This document shows, in pieces, positions 20,154-29,660 of a DNA stretch of 64,000 nt. The notes beneath the pieces are model-generated. The model was not told where the DNA came from, ran no database searches, and saw only the letters and a list, made by a program, of their open reading frames with translations. This DNA is from Paeniglutamicibacter kerguelensis (GTDB taxonomy: Bacteria > Actinomycetota > Actinomycetes > Actinomycetales > Micrococcaceae): positions 2,108,001-2,172,000 of the forward strand of contig NZ_JAGIOF010000001.1 of NCBI RefSeq assembly GCF_017876535.1, read 5' to 3'. Position 1 is the first letter of the stretch; each line of letters opens with the position of its first letter. A program made the position numbers and the translations under genes.

Positions 20154-21194
20154 CTAACTGCTGGGCTCGTCTGTATTGAACGTCGTGAAAACGTCGTGGT
20201 ACGCGGCGGCAAGTCTCAAGGGGTCGTGGACTGCTCGTCCGGCACCAACCCCTACTTTACCGAAAAAGGTGCGGGCACCTAGCCGGGCCGCCGCACGGGT
20301 GAAACTCTCATGATCCGCCACCGTCGACGGATCCGCCAAAACGGCGTCGAGTCGGAGGTCGGGCGCGTAGCGCGAAATGACCTCCAAATGCGCCGCGGCG
20401 TCCATACCCGCGGTCTCCGCCGTGTCCGTGGCCAGGTTCATGGTCAGCAGGCGCCGGGCCGGGGTCGATTCAAGTGCCCGGCACATTTCCGGCAACAGCA
20501 AATGCGGCAGCACCGAGGTGTACCAGGAGCCAGGCCCGAGCACGACCCAGTCGGCTAGTTCGATCGCCTCCAGCGCCTCGGTGCAGGCCGGGGCGTCGGC
20601 AGGCTCAAGCCTGACATTCGAGACGAGCCCCTCCCCGCCCGCCGTCGCAAGCTTCGCCTGGCCCACCACGTGGCGGCGCACCAGCCCCTGCGGCCCGGTG
20701 TCCTCGAGCACGTCCCCGGCGATGGTCAGCGGCACGGTGCTCATGGGCAGCACCTGCCCGCGGGCGCCAAGCAGCGCCCCGGCCCAGCGCAGGCCGGCCA
20801 CCGGGTCCTTGAGCAGCTCCCAGAGTGCGACGATCAGCAGGTTGCCCACCGCATGCTGGTCGAGCGACGCCGCCGAACCCGGGGCGGAGGTGAACCGGTG
20901 CTGCATGACGTCGCGCCAAGTCCGTCCCCAGTCCGTGTCGTCGCACAGCGCGGCCAGGGCCATGCGCAGATCCCCCGGCGGCAGTACGCCGAGTTCCTCG
21001 CGCAGCCTCCCGGAGGACCCCCCGTCGTCGGCGACCGTGACAATGGCCGTCAGGTCCGTGGTCAGCCGGCGCAGCGCGGAAAGCGAGGCCGAAAGCCCGT
21101 GCCCGCCGCCGAGCGCGACGACGCGGACCAGCTGGTTGTCCTCGGCCGAGCGGGCGGGGGGCTGGATCGGGATGGGTCCGGTGAAGAACGCCAT
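20154..21194 (-). CDS. yvcK: YvcK/CofD-like gluconeogenesis factor
   Basis: 346-residue cytoplasmic protein of the CofD-like fold, which binds UDP-sugars and is needed for growth and cell-wall synthesis on gluconeogenic carbon sources. [18 protein letters not shown] (about residues 25-42), [17 protein letters not shown] (about 53-69) and the central [20 protein letters not shown] are diagnostic. Six bases separate it from rapZ upstream and ten from whiA downstream, so the three form an operon. Confidence 0.95.
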   Translation of the reverse strand: MAFFTGPIPIQPPARSAEDNQLVRVVALGGGHGLSASLSALRRLTTDLTAIVTVADDGGSSGRLREELGVLPPGDLRMALAALCDDTDWGRTWRDVMQHRFTSAPGSAASLDQHAVGNLLIVALWELLKDPVAGLRWAGALLGARGQVLPMSTVPLTIAGDVLEDTGPQGLVRRHVVGQAKLATAGGEGLVSNVRLEPADAPACTEALEAIELADWVVLGPGSWYTSVLPHLLLPEMCRALESTPARRLLTMNLATDTAETAGMDAAAHLEVISRYAPDLRLDAVLADPSTVADHESFTRAAARLGARTFFGKVGVGAGRAVHDPLRLAAAYHDVFTTFNTDEPSS

Positions 21195-21200
21195 GGCTGT

Positions 21201-22094
21201 CTACTCGCGGCCCAGGTCGCGGTGCGTGACGTTGACGCGGACACCGGGAAGCTGGGCCAGGCGCCGGCCGACTTCCTCGGCCGTGGCCACCGAACGGTGC
21301 TTGCCGCCGGTGCAGCCGATCGCAATGGTCGCGTAGTGCTTGTTTTCGCGGCGGTAGCCCTCGAAGACAGGTTCCAGCGCGGCGATGTAGTGCCCGATGA
21401 ATTCCCCGGCACCCTTGGCGTTGAGCACGTAGTCGGAAACCTGCTTGTCCTTGCCCGTGTGCGGGCGCAGCTCCGGCACCCAGTGCGGATTGGGGATGAA
21501 GCGGACGTCGGCGACGTAGTTGGCGTCCGTGGGAACCCCGTACTTGAAACCGAAGCTCATCACGTTCAGGCGCAGCACGATCGGGCCCGATTCGGTGAAG
21601 AGTTCGGTGATGGCGCGGGCCAGGTCGTGCACCGAGAGCTCGGTGGTGTCAAGCACGATCTCGGCCGCTTCCTTCAGTTCGCGCAGCACCTCGCGTTCCT
21701 TGGCGATGCCGTCGACGATGCGCCCGTCCGCCTGCAGCGGGTGTGGGCGGCGGCCCTGCTCGAAGCGGCGGACCAGGAGTTCGTCGGCCGCCTCGAGGAA
21801 CAGCACGCGGTAGGTGATGCCGGCGGCGCTGAGCGAGTGCAGCGCCTCGCGCAGCTGCGGGAAGAGCGACTTGGACCGCACGTCCATGACTACGGCAAGC
21901 TTGGGGATGGATCCGCCCGAATGGGCAACGAGCTCCGTCAGGGTGCCCAGCAATGCCGGCGGCAGGTTCTCCACCACGTACCATCCGTGGTCTTCCAGCG
22001 CATGGGCGGCAGTGGTCCGTCCGGCACCGGACATGCCGGTGATGACTAGTAATTCGGTCTCTGCTGGTTTCACGGGGGAAAGCTCGGTGGTCAT
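21201..22094 (-). CDS. rapZ: RapZ-like P-loop nucleotide-binding protein
   Basis: 297-residue homologue of E. coli RapZ, which controls GlmS synthesis by targeting a small RNA; in actinobacteria the role is less clear. The N-terminal P-loop reads [19 protein letters not shown] (about residues 19-37), with Arg in place of the usual Lys. The C-terminal [20 protein letters not shown] (about residues 261-280) is the conserved metabolite-binding region. A TAGGCT element six bases before the ATG suggests a leaderless transcript that also covers yvcK and whiA. Confidence 0.93.
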   Translation of the reverse strand: MTTELSPVKPAETELLVITGMSGAGRTTAAHALEDHGWYVVENLPPALLGTLTELVAHSGGSIPKLAVVMDVRSKSLFPQLREALHSLSAAGITYRVLFLEAADELLVRRFEQGRRPHPLQADGRIVDGIAKEREVLRELKEAAEIVLDTTELSVHDLARAITELFTESGPIVLRLNVMSFGFKYGVPTDANYVADVRFIPNPHWVPELRPHTGKDKQVSDYVLNAKGAGEFIGHYIAALEPVFEGYRRENKHYATIAIGCTGGKHRSVATAEEVGRRLAQLPGVRVNVTHRDLGRE

Positions 22095-22100
22095 GTTCCT

Positions 22101-22106
22101 AGCCTA
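22101..22106 (-). promoter_or_regulatory. Leaderless -10 of the rapZ-yvcK-whiA operon
   Basis: TAGGCT, six bases (AGGAAC), then the ATG of rapZ at 22094. AGGAAC could act as a ribosome site if a longer transcript exists, but it is very close to the ATG. Confidence 0.45.
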
Positions 22107-22128
22107 GTCGCCATTGCAGGGCCGATGG

Positions 22129-24090
22129 TTAGTCCAACACCTCTCCGGTTGTCATATTAACCGCAGGGGTCTCGGCGCCCGAGCCGGCCAGCGCCTCGTG
22201 GATCGTCGCGGCAAGCACCGGCCCCACGCCGGGGACCTCCGTCAGTTCCTCCACGGACGCCGCGCGCATCTTCTTCACCGAGCCGAAGTGCTTGCGCAGC
22301 GCATCGCGCTTGGCCGGGCCCAGGCCCGGGATCTCATCCAGCACGGAGGCCATCATCGAGACCGAGCGCTTCTTGCGGTGGAAGGTGATGGCAAAGCGGT
22401 GCGCCTCATCGCGGATGCGCTGGACCAGGTACAGGGCGTGCGAGGCGCGCGGCAGGATGACCGGGAACTCGTCGTCCGGAAGCCAGAGCTCCTCCAGCCG
22501 CTTGGCCAGGCCCACCACGTAGATGTCGTCGATGCCCAGGTCGCCCAGGGCACGGGTGGCGGCGGCGACCTGTGGCGGGCCGCCGTCGACGATCACCAGC
22601 GAGGGCGGGTAGGCGAAGCGCCGGGCCGGGGCCTTGGCCGCGGCGTCGGAGATGTCGAGTTCCCCGGAGACCATCGGCACCATGTTCGCCGATTCCTCCA
22701 GGTAGTTCCTGAAGCGGCGGGAGATCACGTCGTACATGGAGGCGGTGTCATCGCGCGCGGCATCCCCGGTGATGGAGAACTTGCGGTAGTCGCTCTTCTT
22801 GGGCAGCCCGTCCTCGACGACCACCATGGAGGCCACCACGTTGGTGCCCTGCACGTGGGAGACGTCGTAGCATTCGATCCGCAGCAGCGGGCTGGGCAGG
22901 CCCAGGGCGTCCTGGAGCTCCTGCAGCGAGGCGGAGCGGGTGCTCAGGTCCCCGGCGCGGCGCGACTTGTGCAGGCGCAGCGCCTGTTCGGCGTTCTCGC
23001 GTACGGTTTCGGCCAGCGTCGCTTTGTCCCCGCGCTGGGCCACGCGCAGCGAGACGGCGGAGCCGCGGCGCTCGTGCAGCCAGTCGGAGACCTCCTGCGC
23101 GTTCTCGGGCAGCACCGGGACCAGCACCTCGCGCGGGATCCGGTCGTCGCCGTCGGCCTCCCCGTAGACCTGGGTCAGCAGGTGTTCAATGAACTCGGCC
23201 GGGGTGGAGTCCTCGACCTTTTCAACAACCCAGCCGCGCTGTCCGCGGATGCGCCCGTTGCGCACGTGGAAGACCTGGACGGCCGCCTCGAGCTCGTCCT
23301 CGTGCACGGCGAAGATGTCCGCCTCGGTGTTTTCGGCCAGCACCACGGCATTGCGCTCGAAGACGCGGCGCAGCGCGGCGATGTCGTCGCGGTAGCGGGC
23401 CGCCTGCTCGTACTCGAGCCGGGAGACGGCGTCGGCCATCTTGCCCTCGAGTTCCCTGATGAAGCGGGTGCCCTCCCCGCCCATGAACTGGCAGAGCTCG
23501 GCGGCGAGCTTCTTGTGGTCCTCGGCGCTGATGCGGCCCACGCAGGGGGCCGCGCACTTGTCGATGTAGCCCAGCAGGCAGGGCCGGCCGGAGGATTCGG
23601 CGCGCTTGAAGACGCCCGTGGAGCAGCTGCGCACCGGGAAGACGCGCAGCAGCGTGTCGAGGGTTTCGCGGATCGCCTTGGCCGGGTAGAACGGCCCGAA
23701 GTACTTGGTGTCCTTGCGCTTGTCCCCGCGCATCACCTGCGCGCGCGGGTACTTCTCCCCCATGGTGACGGCCAGGTAAGGGTAGGACTTGTCGTCGCGG
23801 AAGACGATGTTGAAGCGCGGGTTGTACTCCTTGATCCAGGTGTACTCCAGCTGCAGCGCCTCCAGCTCGGAGCCCACCACCGTCCATTCGACCGACGCCG
23901 CGGTGTGCACCATCGCGTGGGTCTTGGGCGTCAGCCCCGCCGGGTTGGCGAAGTAGGAGTTCAGCCTCGAGCGCAGCACCTTGGCCTTGCCGACGTAGAT
24001 GACCCGCCCGACCTCGTCGCGGAAGCGGTAGACCCCCGGGTTCAGCGGGATGTCCCCGGTCTGGGGTCTGTAGCTTTTCGGGTCTGCCAC
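22129..24090 (-). CDS. uvrC: UvrABC excinuclease subunit C
   Basis: 653-residue nuclease that makes both incisions in nucleotide-excision repair. Domains in order: N-terminal GIY-YIG nuclease (PGVYRFRDEVGRVIYVGKAK, about residues 18-37), a cysteine cluster, a UVR motif (RLEYEQAARYRDDIAAL, about 218-234), an RNase H-like nuclease (LRIECYDVSHVQGTNVVASMVV and LVIVDGGPPQV, about 405-500), and a C-terminal tandem helix-hairpin-helix (IPGLGPAKRDAL ... VPGVGPVLAATI). Complete and of normal length. First in the order uvrC, rapZ, yvcK, whiA on this strand. Confidence 0.97.
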   Translation of the reverse strand: MADPKSYRPQTGDIPLNPGVYRFRDEVGRVIYVGKAKVLRSRLNSYFANPAGLTPKTHAMVHTAASVEWTVVGSELEALQLEYTWIKEYNPRFNIVFRDDKSYPYLAVTMGEKYPRAQVMRGDKRKDTKYFGPFYPAKAIRETLDTLLRVFPVRSCSTGVFKRAESSGRPCLLGYIDKCAAPCVGRISAEDHKKLAAELCQFMGGEGTRFIRELEGKMADAVSRLEYEQAARYRDDIAALRRVFERNAVVLAENTEADIFAVHEDELEAAVQVFHVRNGRIRGQRGWVVEKVEDSTPAEFIEHLLTQVYGEADGDDRIPREVLVPVLPENAQEVSDWLHERRGSAVSLRVAQRGDKATLAETVRENAEQALRLHKSRRAGDLSTRSASLQELQDALGLPSPLLRIECYDVSHVQGTNVVASMVVVEDGLPKKSDYRKFSITGDAARDDTASMYDVISRRFRNYLEESANMVPMVSGELDISDAAAKAPARRFAYPPSLVIVDGGPPQVAAATRALGDLGIDDIYVVGLAKRLEELWLPDDEFPVILPRASHALYLVQRIRDEAHRFAITFHRKKRSVSMMASVLDEIPGLGPAKRDALRKHFGSVKKMRAASVEELTEVPGVGPVLAATIHEALAGSGAETPAVNMTTGEVLD

Positions 24091-24108
24091 GTCGGTGCGC
24101 TCCGGGAT

Positions 24109-24777
24109 TTACTCGGCGGTGGGTGTCTGGTTGTAGGCGTCGACCCGCTCCTGGCCCGTCAGCTCGGCGATGGCGTCGACGATCTCGTCGGTGGCCTTGC
24201 GGCGCTGTGGCAGCGGGTGCTTGCGGCCCAGATGCTCGAATTGCAGCGGCTTGCCGAACGCGAGGGTGAAGTGGTGCGGCTTGACGGTGTTCTTTCCGGC
24301 TGGCTGCAGGTTCTCCGTGCCGATCAGGCCGACGGGGACCACCGGAGCTCCGGTGGTCAGCGCCAGCCAGCCCACGCCGGTGCGGCCGCGGTAGAGCTTG
24401 CCGTCACGCGAACGGGTACCCTCCGGGTAGATGCCGATGCCGCCGCCGGCCTCCAGGATGTCGACGAGCGATTCCAGGGCGGCCACGGAGGCCGCCTGCT
24501 CGCCGCGCTGCACGGGGATGGAGCCGACCGACTCGAAGAAGGTCTTCATGGCCTTGCCCTTGAGCCCGGGGGTGGTGAAGTACTCCGCCTTGGCAAAGAA
24601 TGCCACGTCGCGCGGGGTCAGCGCCTGGATAATGATCGAGTCCAGGAAGGAGAGGTGGTTGGAGGCGATGATGACAGGCCCGGTGCGCGGGACGTTTTCC
24701 AGCCCGGTGACGGTGGGGCGGCACAGGCCGTTCAGCAGGCCGCGGATCGAAGAGCGGGTCATGGTGTACAGGCTCAT
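24109..24777 (-). CDS. 1-acyl-sn-glycerol-3-phosphate acyltransferase
   Basis: 222-residue PlsC-family enzyme that acylates lysophosphatidic acid to phosphatidic acid at the inner face of the membrane. The catalytic NHLSFLD has H41 and D46; the glycerol-phosphate motif YPEGTRSRDGKLYRGRTGVG is near residues 116-135 and the hydrophobic motif APVVPVGLIG near 144. The ATG abuts the TAA of the HAD hydrolase gene upstream, so the two are co-translated. Several paralogues usually exist in these genomes, so plsC was not assigned. Confidence 0.9.
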   Translation of the reverse strand: MSLYTMTRSSIRGLLNGLCRPTVTGLENVPRTGPVIIASNHLSFLDSIIIQALTPRDVAFFAKAEYFTTPGLKGKAMKTFFESVGSIPVQRGEQAASVAALESLVDILEAGGGIGIYPEGTRSRDGKLYRGRTGVGWLALTTGAPVVPVGLIGTENLQPAGKNTVKPHHFTLAFGKPLQFEHLGRKHPLPQRRKATDEIVDAIAELTGQERVDAYNQTPTAE

Positions 24778-25497
24778 TTATGCACGCGCTCCTTCGTTGT
24801 CGTTGGTTGTCAGTTGTGTGCGGATTGTTTCCTCGGCCGCGTTGCCCAGCAGCAATCCGGCAAGTTCGGCGGGGTCCGTGGCGTGGGCCCCGGCCCCGGC
24901 GGCCTCGAGCTCGCCCGGAGGGGCAAAACCCCACCCGGCGCCGATCGAGGCCATGTTGTGGTCGTTTGCGGCCTCGATGTCGTAGCGGCGGTCCCCCACC
25001 ATGATGCACTGTTCGGGCTCAAGCCCGTGGGCGTCGAGCACCGCCGCGACGATGTGCCGCTTGGAGGCCGAATGCCCGTTCGCCTCGTCGTCGTTGCCGT
25101 AAATGCCATCGATTGCGTCGGTCAATCCCTGGATCTCCAGCAGTTGCCGGGCGATCTTCGTGGGCTTGGCGGTTGCGACATACAGGTCCATGCCCGCCGC
25201 GCGCAGGGCCGCAAGCACTTCGCGGATCCCGGGGTACGGGCGCGAGTCCGCCATGCCGGTGGCAGCATATTCCGTACGGTACACGGTAATCAGTTCGTCG
25301 ATCATGTGCGGTTCGACGCCGTCGATCTCCGCCAGGCCCAGGACCAGCGGCGGCCCGATCAGGGTGCGGAGTTTTTCTTCACCCGGATCGGGAATGTCCG
25401 CCTGCTTCAACGCGTGGCGGATTCCCGAGGTGATAGCCCCGGCCGGATCCACAAGGGTTCCATCGAGGTCAAGCAGAACGGCGGAGGGAGCAATCAT
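24778..25497 (-). CDS. HAD-superfamily phosphatase (phosphoglycolate phosphatase-like)
   Basis: 239-residue hydrolase of the HAD subfamily IA type. Motif I is LLDLDGTLVD with nucleophile D10 and D12, motif II the T/S in LYVATAKP (about residue 108), and motif IV GDRRYDIEAA (about residue 175). A helical cap lies between about residues 18 and 85. Substrate unknown; the closest named types are Gph-like phosphatases. The start is ATG 25497, with GTG at 25500 as an alternative. Linked to the acyltransferase without a gap, hinting at a lipid- or sugar-phosphate substrate; this is inference. Confidence 0.85.
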   Translation of the reverse strand: MIAPSAVLLDLDGTLVDPAGAITSGIRHALKQADIPDPGEEKLRTLIGPPLVLGLAEIDGVEPHMIDELITVYRTEYAATGMADSRPYPGIREVLAALRAAGMDLYVATAKPTKIARQLLEIQGLTDAIDGIYGNDDEANGHSASKRHIVAAVLDAHGLEPEQCIMVGDRRYDIEAANDHNMASIGAGWGFAPPGELEAAGAGAHATDPAELAGLLLGNAAEETIRTQLTTNDNEGARA

Positions 25498-25577
25498 CAC
25501 TGTCGTATTCTCGCATGAACTGGGTCTATCCGCCGTACACGCATGCCGCACTCGGCATACATGCACGGCGGGAGGGC

Positions 25578-28460
25578 TTAGCCAAGCAGCGGTGCCAGGA
25601 ACTTTCCGGTGTAGCTTTCGGCCACGGCGGCGACCTGTTCCGGGGTGCCGGTGGCGATGATCTCGCCGCCGCCGGAACCGCCCTCGGGGCCCAAATCGAT
25701 GACCCAGTCTGCGCTCTTGATGACATCGAGGTTGTGCTCGATCGTGATCACCGTGTTGCCCTTCTCCACCAGCCCCTGGAGCACCAGCAGCAACTTGCGG
25801 ATGTCCTCGAAGTGCAGGCCCGTCGTCGGCTCGTCGAGCACGTAGATCGAGCGTCCGTTGGAACGCTTCTGCAGTTCCGCGGCGAGCTTGACGCGCTGCG
25901 CCTCGCCGCCGGAGAGCGTCGTGGAAGCCTGCCCCAGCCGGACATAGCCGAGCCCGACGTCCACCAGCGTGCTCAGGTGGCGGGCGATCGGGGTGAATGC
26001 GGCGAAGAATTCGGCACCCTCCTCGATCGGCATGTTCAGCACGTCGGCAATGGTCTTGCCCTTGTAGTGCACCTCGAGCGTTTCCCGGTTGTAGCGCGCC
26101 CCGTGGCAAACCTCACAGGGAACATACACGTCGGGCAGGAAGTTCATTTCGATCTTCAGGGTTCCGTCGCCCGAGCAGGATTCGCAGCGCCCGCCCTTGA
26201 CGTTGAAGGAGAAGCGGCCCGGCAGGTAGCCGCGCACCTTCGCCTCGGTGGTCTCGGCGAACAGCTTGCGGATGTGGTCGAATACGCCGGTGTAGGTCGC
26301 CGGGTTGGACCGCGGGGTGCGGCCGATCGGCGACTGGTCCACGTGGATGACCTTGTCCAGGTGCTCGAGCCCCTCGACGCGGGTGTGCCTGCCCGGCACC
26401 TGCTTGGCGCCGTTGAGCTTGTTGGCCAGCACCTTGTAGAGCACGTCGTTGACCAGCGTGGACTTGCCGGAGCCGGAAACGCCCGTGACGGCGGTCAGCA
26501 CACCGAGCGGGAAGCGCGCGGTGAGGTCCTCAAGGTTGTTTTCCCGCGCGCCCACGACGGTGACCTGGCGCTTCTTGTCGATCTTGCGGCGATTGGCCGG
26601 AACCTCGATCTTTTTGCGCCCGGAAAGGTAGTCGCCGGTGATCGACTTGGTGTTCGCCTTCAGGTCCTTCAGGGAACCCGAGTGCACCACCTCGCCGCCG
26701 TGTTCGCCGGCCCCTGGACCGATGTCCACGATCCAGTCGGCCTCGGCGATGGTGTCTTCGTCGTGTTCGACCACGATCAGGGTGTTGCCCAGCGAGCGCA
26801 GGCGGGTCAGGGTTTCAATGAGCCGGCGGTTGTCGCGCTGGTGCAGGCCGATGGACGGTTCGTCGAGTACGTAAAGCACGCCGACAAGGCCGGAGCCGAT
26901 CTGCGTGGCCAGGCGGATGCGCTGGGCCTCGCCGCCGGACAGGGTTCCCGCCGCGCGTTCGAGGTTCAGGTATTCCAGGCCGACGTCAAGCAGGAAGCGC
27001 AGGCGTGCCTGGATTTCCTTGAGCACCTGGGAGGCGATCTGGGCCTCGCGGCCGGTGAGCACCAGGTTTTCGAGGAACTCGGAGCATTCGCGCATCGGCA
27101 TCGCCGACACCGCGGCAATCGACTTGTCGTTGATCAACACGGACAGCGAGGCCGAATTCAGGCGTGCACCGTTGCACTCTGGGCACGGAATCTGCCGCAT
27201 GTACTCCTCGTACCGGTCGCGCGCGTGCTCCGATTCGGTTTCCATGTGCTTGCGGTGGATATACTGCACCACGCCCTCGAAGCCCGTGGAGTACTTGCGC
27301 TCGCGCCCGAAGCGGTTCTTGTACTGCACCACGACCTTGTGGTCCTTGCCGTGCATGATGGCGGTGCGGGCCACGGCCGGCAACTTGTTCCACGGGGTCT
27401 CAAGCGTGAAGTCCAGTTCGGCCCCGAGGCCTTCGAGCAGCCGGTTCCAGTACTCGGTGGTTGCTGCACCCAGCGACCAGGGCGCAATGGCCCCCTGCCC
27501 CAGCGGCATCTGCACGTCGGGAATGATCAGGTCTTCGTCGACCTCCAACCGCGTGCCGATGCCGCTGCAGGCAGGGCAGGCGCCGAACGGGTTGTTGAAG
27601 GAGAAGGACCGGGGTTCGATCTCGTCGATGGCCAGCGGGTGTTCGTTCGGGCACGCAAGGTTTTCGGAGAAGGCGCGGATCCGGCCCTCGTCTTCCGGGT
27701 CGAGATCCACGAAGTCGATCAGCACGCGCCCCTCGGAGAGTCCGAGCGCGGTTTCGATGGAGTCGGTCAGGCGTTGGCGGACCGAATCGTTGATGGCTAG
27801 GCGGTCGACGACCACCTCGATGGTGTGCTTGAACTGCTTGCCAAGTTTCGGCGGTTCGCTGAGCTGAATTGTCTCGCCGTCGACACGTGCACGCGAATAG
27901 CCCTTGGAACTCAGTTCCTTGAAAAGGTCGACAAACTCGCCCTTGCGCCCGCGGACCACCGGTGCAAGAACCTGGAACCGGGTCTTCGGTTCGAGCTCCA
28001 GCAGCTGGTCGACGATTTGCTGTGGCGTCTGCTTGGTGACGGCCTCGCCGCACTCCGGGCAGTACGGCCGTCCCACACGTGCCCAGAGCAGGCGCATGTA
28101 GTCGTAGATTTCGGTAATGGTTCCCACCGTCGAGCGGGGGTTCTTGGAGGTCGATTTTTGGTCGATCGACACCGCCGGGGAAAGCCCCTCGATGAAGTCC
28201 ACATCAGGCTTGTCCACCTGCCCCAGGAACTGCCGGGCATAGGCGGAAAGCGATTCGACGTAGCGTCGCTGTCCTTCGGCGAAGATCGTGTCGAAGGCCA
28301 AGGAGGACTTTCCGGATCCGGAAAGGCCGGTGAAGACGATCATTGCGTCTCTCGGCAAATCAAGGTCGACGTTGCGCAGATTATGCTCGCGCGCGCCCTT
28401 GACCACCAGCCGGGTCAGATCGTGCGGACGAAGGGTTTCAAGGGAGCGGGAAGTAGCCAC
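25578..28460 (-). CDS. uvrA: UvrABC excinuclease subunit A
   Basis: 960-residue damage-recognition ATPase of nucleotide-excision repair. It has two ABC modules: Walker [15 protein letters not shown] (about residues 45-58) and [13 protein letters not shown] (about 655), signature motifs [12 protein letters not shown] and [12 protein letters not shown], and Walker B regions [13 protein letters not shown] and [13 protein letters not shown]. Zinc-binding CPECNGARL and [11 protein letters not shown] modules are present. Full length. The start is GTG 28460. A 16-base SOS-box-like palindrome lies 13 bases upstream, so damage induction through LexA is likely. Confidence 0.97.
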   Translation of the reverse strand: MATSRSLETLRPHDLTRLVVKGAREHNLRNVDLDLPRDAMIVFTGLSGSGKSSLAFDTIFAEGQRRYVESLSAYARQFLGQVDKPDVDFIEGLSPAVSIDQKSTSKNPRSTVGTITEIYDYMRLLWARVGRPYCPECGEAVTKQTPQQIVDQLLELEPKTRFQVLAPVVRGRKGEFVDLFKELSSKGYSRARVDGETIQLSEPPKLGKQFKHTIEVVVDRLAINDSVRQRLTDSIETALGLSEGRVLIDFVDLDPEDEGRIRAFSENLACPNEHPLAIDEIEPRSFSFNNPFGACPACSGIGTRLEVDEDLIIPDVQMPLGQGAIAPWSLGAATTEYWNRLLEGLGAELDFTLETPWNKLPAVARTAIMHGKDHKVVVQYKNRFGRERKYSTGFEGVVQYIHRKHMETESEHARDRYEEYMRQIPCPECNGARLNSASLSVLINDKSIAAVSAMPMRECSEFLENLVLTGREAQIASQVLKEIQARLRFLLDVGLEYLNLERAAGTLSGGEAQRIRLATQIGSGLVGVLYVLDEPSIGLHQRDNRRLIETLTRLRSLGNTLIVVEHDEDTIAEADWIVDIGPGAGEHGGEVVHSGSLKDLKANTKSITGDYLSGRKKIEVPANRRKIDKKRQVTVVGARENNLEDLTARFPLGVLTAVTGVSGSGKSTLVNDVLYKVLANKLNGAKQVPGRHTRVEGLEHLDKVIHVDQSPIGRTPRSNPATYTGVFDHIRKLFAETTEAKVRGYLPGRFSFNVKGGRCESCSGDGTLKIEMNFLPDVYVPCEVCHGARYNRETLEVHYKGKTIADVLNMPIEEGAEFFAAFTPIARHLSTLVDVGLGYVRLGQASTTLSGGEAQRVKLAAELQKRSNGRSIYVLDEPTTGLHFEDIRKLLLVLQGLVEKGNTVITIEHNLDVIKSADWVIDLGPEGGSGGGEIIATGTPEQVAAVAESYTGKFLAPLLG

Positions 28461-28473
28461 CCAAACATGCTAA

Positions 28474-28489
28474 TCGAAAACTACTTCGA
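28474..28489. promoter_or_regulatory. SOS (LexA) box-like palindrome before uvrA
   Basis: TCGAAAACTACTTCGA matches the Gram-positive/actinobacterial LexA consensus TCGAAC-N4-GTTCGA with two changes, keeping both TCGAA/TTCGA arms. Its position just upstream of uvrA is typical of an SOS-regulated promoter. Confidence 0.65.
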
Positions 28490-28525
28490 ATTGCTCGTCG
28501 ATGTGAGCAATACGACCAGCCTTTG

Positions 28526-28906
28526 TTAAACCTGCGAGCTAAAGGCCGCCCTGACGTACCCGATTGCCGCTTTTTCGCTGATTCCCCAACGCGTGGCAAC
28601 CGCCGCCAATTCGGAAGCAGCATCGGCCACGGCAATGGATCCTTCGTCGTCCGCGGCCTGGACGATGGTGCCGTGTCGCCCGCGGGTTACCACCGCACCG
28701 CTGGCTTCCAGCTCCTTGTAGACCTTGGCGGCGGTGTTCACCGCGAGTCCCAGTTGTTCGGCGAGCGCCCGCACCGAAGGAAGCTTGGTTCCCGCCTTGA
28801 GCTTGCCCTTGGCGATTGCGACAAGGATCTGCTGACGCACCTGCAGATAGGGGGCCATCTTGTCAGCGCTGTCCACGTTGATGAATGCCAGCGGATTGCT
28901 ATCCAT
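28526..28906 (-). CDS. GntR-family (YtrA type) transcriptional regulator
   Basis: 126-residue DNA-binding protein. The N-terminal winged helix spans about residues 17-85 (YLQVRQQILVAIAKGKLKAG, LPSVRALAEQLGLAVNTAAK, VYKELEASGAVVTRGRHGTIV); a short helical tail replaces the large effector domain of other GntR proteins, as in the YtrA subfamily. YtrA-type genes usually control a neighbouring ABC transporter, but none is adjacent here. The start has AAAGGA upstream. It diverges from the metallo-beta-lactamase-fold gene with 81 bases between, so it may regulate that gene. Confidence 0.88.
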   Translation of the reverse strand: MDSNPLAFINVDSADKMAPYLQVRQQILVAIAKGKLKAGTKLPSVRALAEQLGLAVNTAAKVYKELEASGAVVTRGRHGTIVQAADDEGSIAVADAASELAAVATRWGISEKAAIGYVRAAFSSQV

Positions 28907-28975
28907 GGATTTGGTCCTTTGATGGGGATTGTCGATCTGCTTCTCAGACTATCCCGCTCGAATGCAGTTGCGTCG

Positions 28976-28981
28976 TAAGGT
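28976..28981 (+). promoter_or_regulatory. Leaderless -10 of the metallo-hydrolase gene
   Basis: TAAGGT, six bases (GTTGGC), then the ATG at 28988. Confidence 0.4.
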
Positions 28982-28987
28982 GTTGGC

Positions 28988-29650
28988 ATGAGCGAAATTT
29001 TCCATGACTTGAATGACGTGACAGTTCGAGGCATTAGCGTCTCTGAGATGGCCAACAACGTTTACCTCGTGACGTCCAAAGCCGACGGTGCGCAATTGCT
29101 GATCGATGCCGCCGACGATGCAAAAGCCATCACGGGACTGATCCAATCCGCTTCATCCGACGCGGAAGTTCCGACGTCACTGGCGGGCATTGCCACGACA
29201 CACCAGCACTGGGACCACATCCGTGCGCTGCAGGAGATGGTTGACTCCACGGGGGTCAAGACCTATGCCGGCGCGGAAGACGCCGCAGGGATCTTGGAGG
29301 GTTCGTCGGTAAAGATAGACGCGCCCCTTGGCCATGGGGACAAGGTCTTCGTCGGTTCGACGGTTCTCGAATGCGTTCACCTGCGGGGCCACACTCCCGG
29401 ATCGATTGCATTCGTACTTCGGGATAGCGGCGGAACAGTCCTGATCTTCAGCGGGGATTCCCTGTTCCCTGGCGGTGTAGGCAATACCGGGAATGATTCA
29501 CAACGGTTTACGTCGTTGTTGGACGATGTCACCGAACGTCTTTTTGGACATTACCCGGATGAGTCGATAGTCCTGACCGGCCATGGAGACTCCACGACAT
29601 TGGGCAGGGAACGCCCTCATCTCGAGGAATGGCGAAGCCGGGGCTGGTAG
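28988..29650 (+). CDS. Metallo-beta-lactamase-fold hydrolase
   Basis: 220-residue soluble protein of the glyoxalase II-like branch. The zinc motif THQHWDH holds H72, H74, D76 and H77; further ligands are the His in HLRGHTPGSIAF (about 137), the Asp in FSGDSLFPGG (about 157) and the His in VLTGHGDSTTLG (about 203). All ligands are present, so an active hydrolase is expected; the substrate is unknown. No other gene shares its operon. The GntR regulator diverges from it. Confidence 0.87.
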   Translation: MSEIFHDLNDVTVRGISVSEMANNVYLVTSKADGAQLLIDAADDAKAITGLIQSASSDAEVPTSLAGIATTHQHWDHIRALQEMVDSTGVKTYAGAEDAAGILEGSSVKIDAPLGHGDKVFVGSTVLECVHLRGHTPGSIAFVLRDSGGTVLIFSGDSLFPGGVGNTGNDSQRFTSLLDDVTERLFGHYPDESIVLTGHGDSTTLGRERPHLEEWRSRGW

Positions 29651-29660
29651 AAGTCAGGAA

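Noticed and set aside
22114..25518. Very long plus-strand open frame over uvrC, the acyltransferase and the HAD gene
   Set aside because: Its translation is rich in Gly, Arg, Val and His and has no domain; all three minus-strand genes have full catalytic motifs.
25515..27800. 761-codon plus-strand open frame opposite uvrA
   Set aside because: Same antisense artefact; uvrA is complete on the minus strand.
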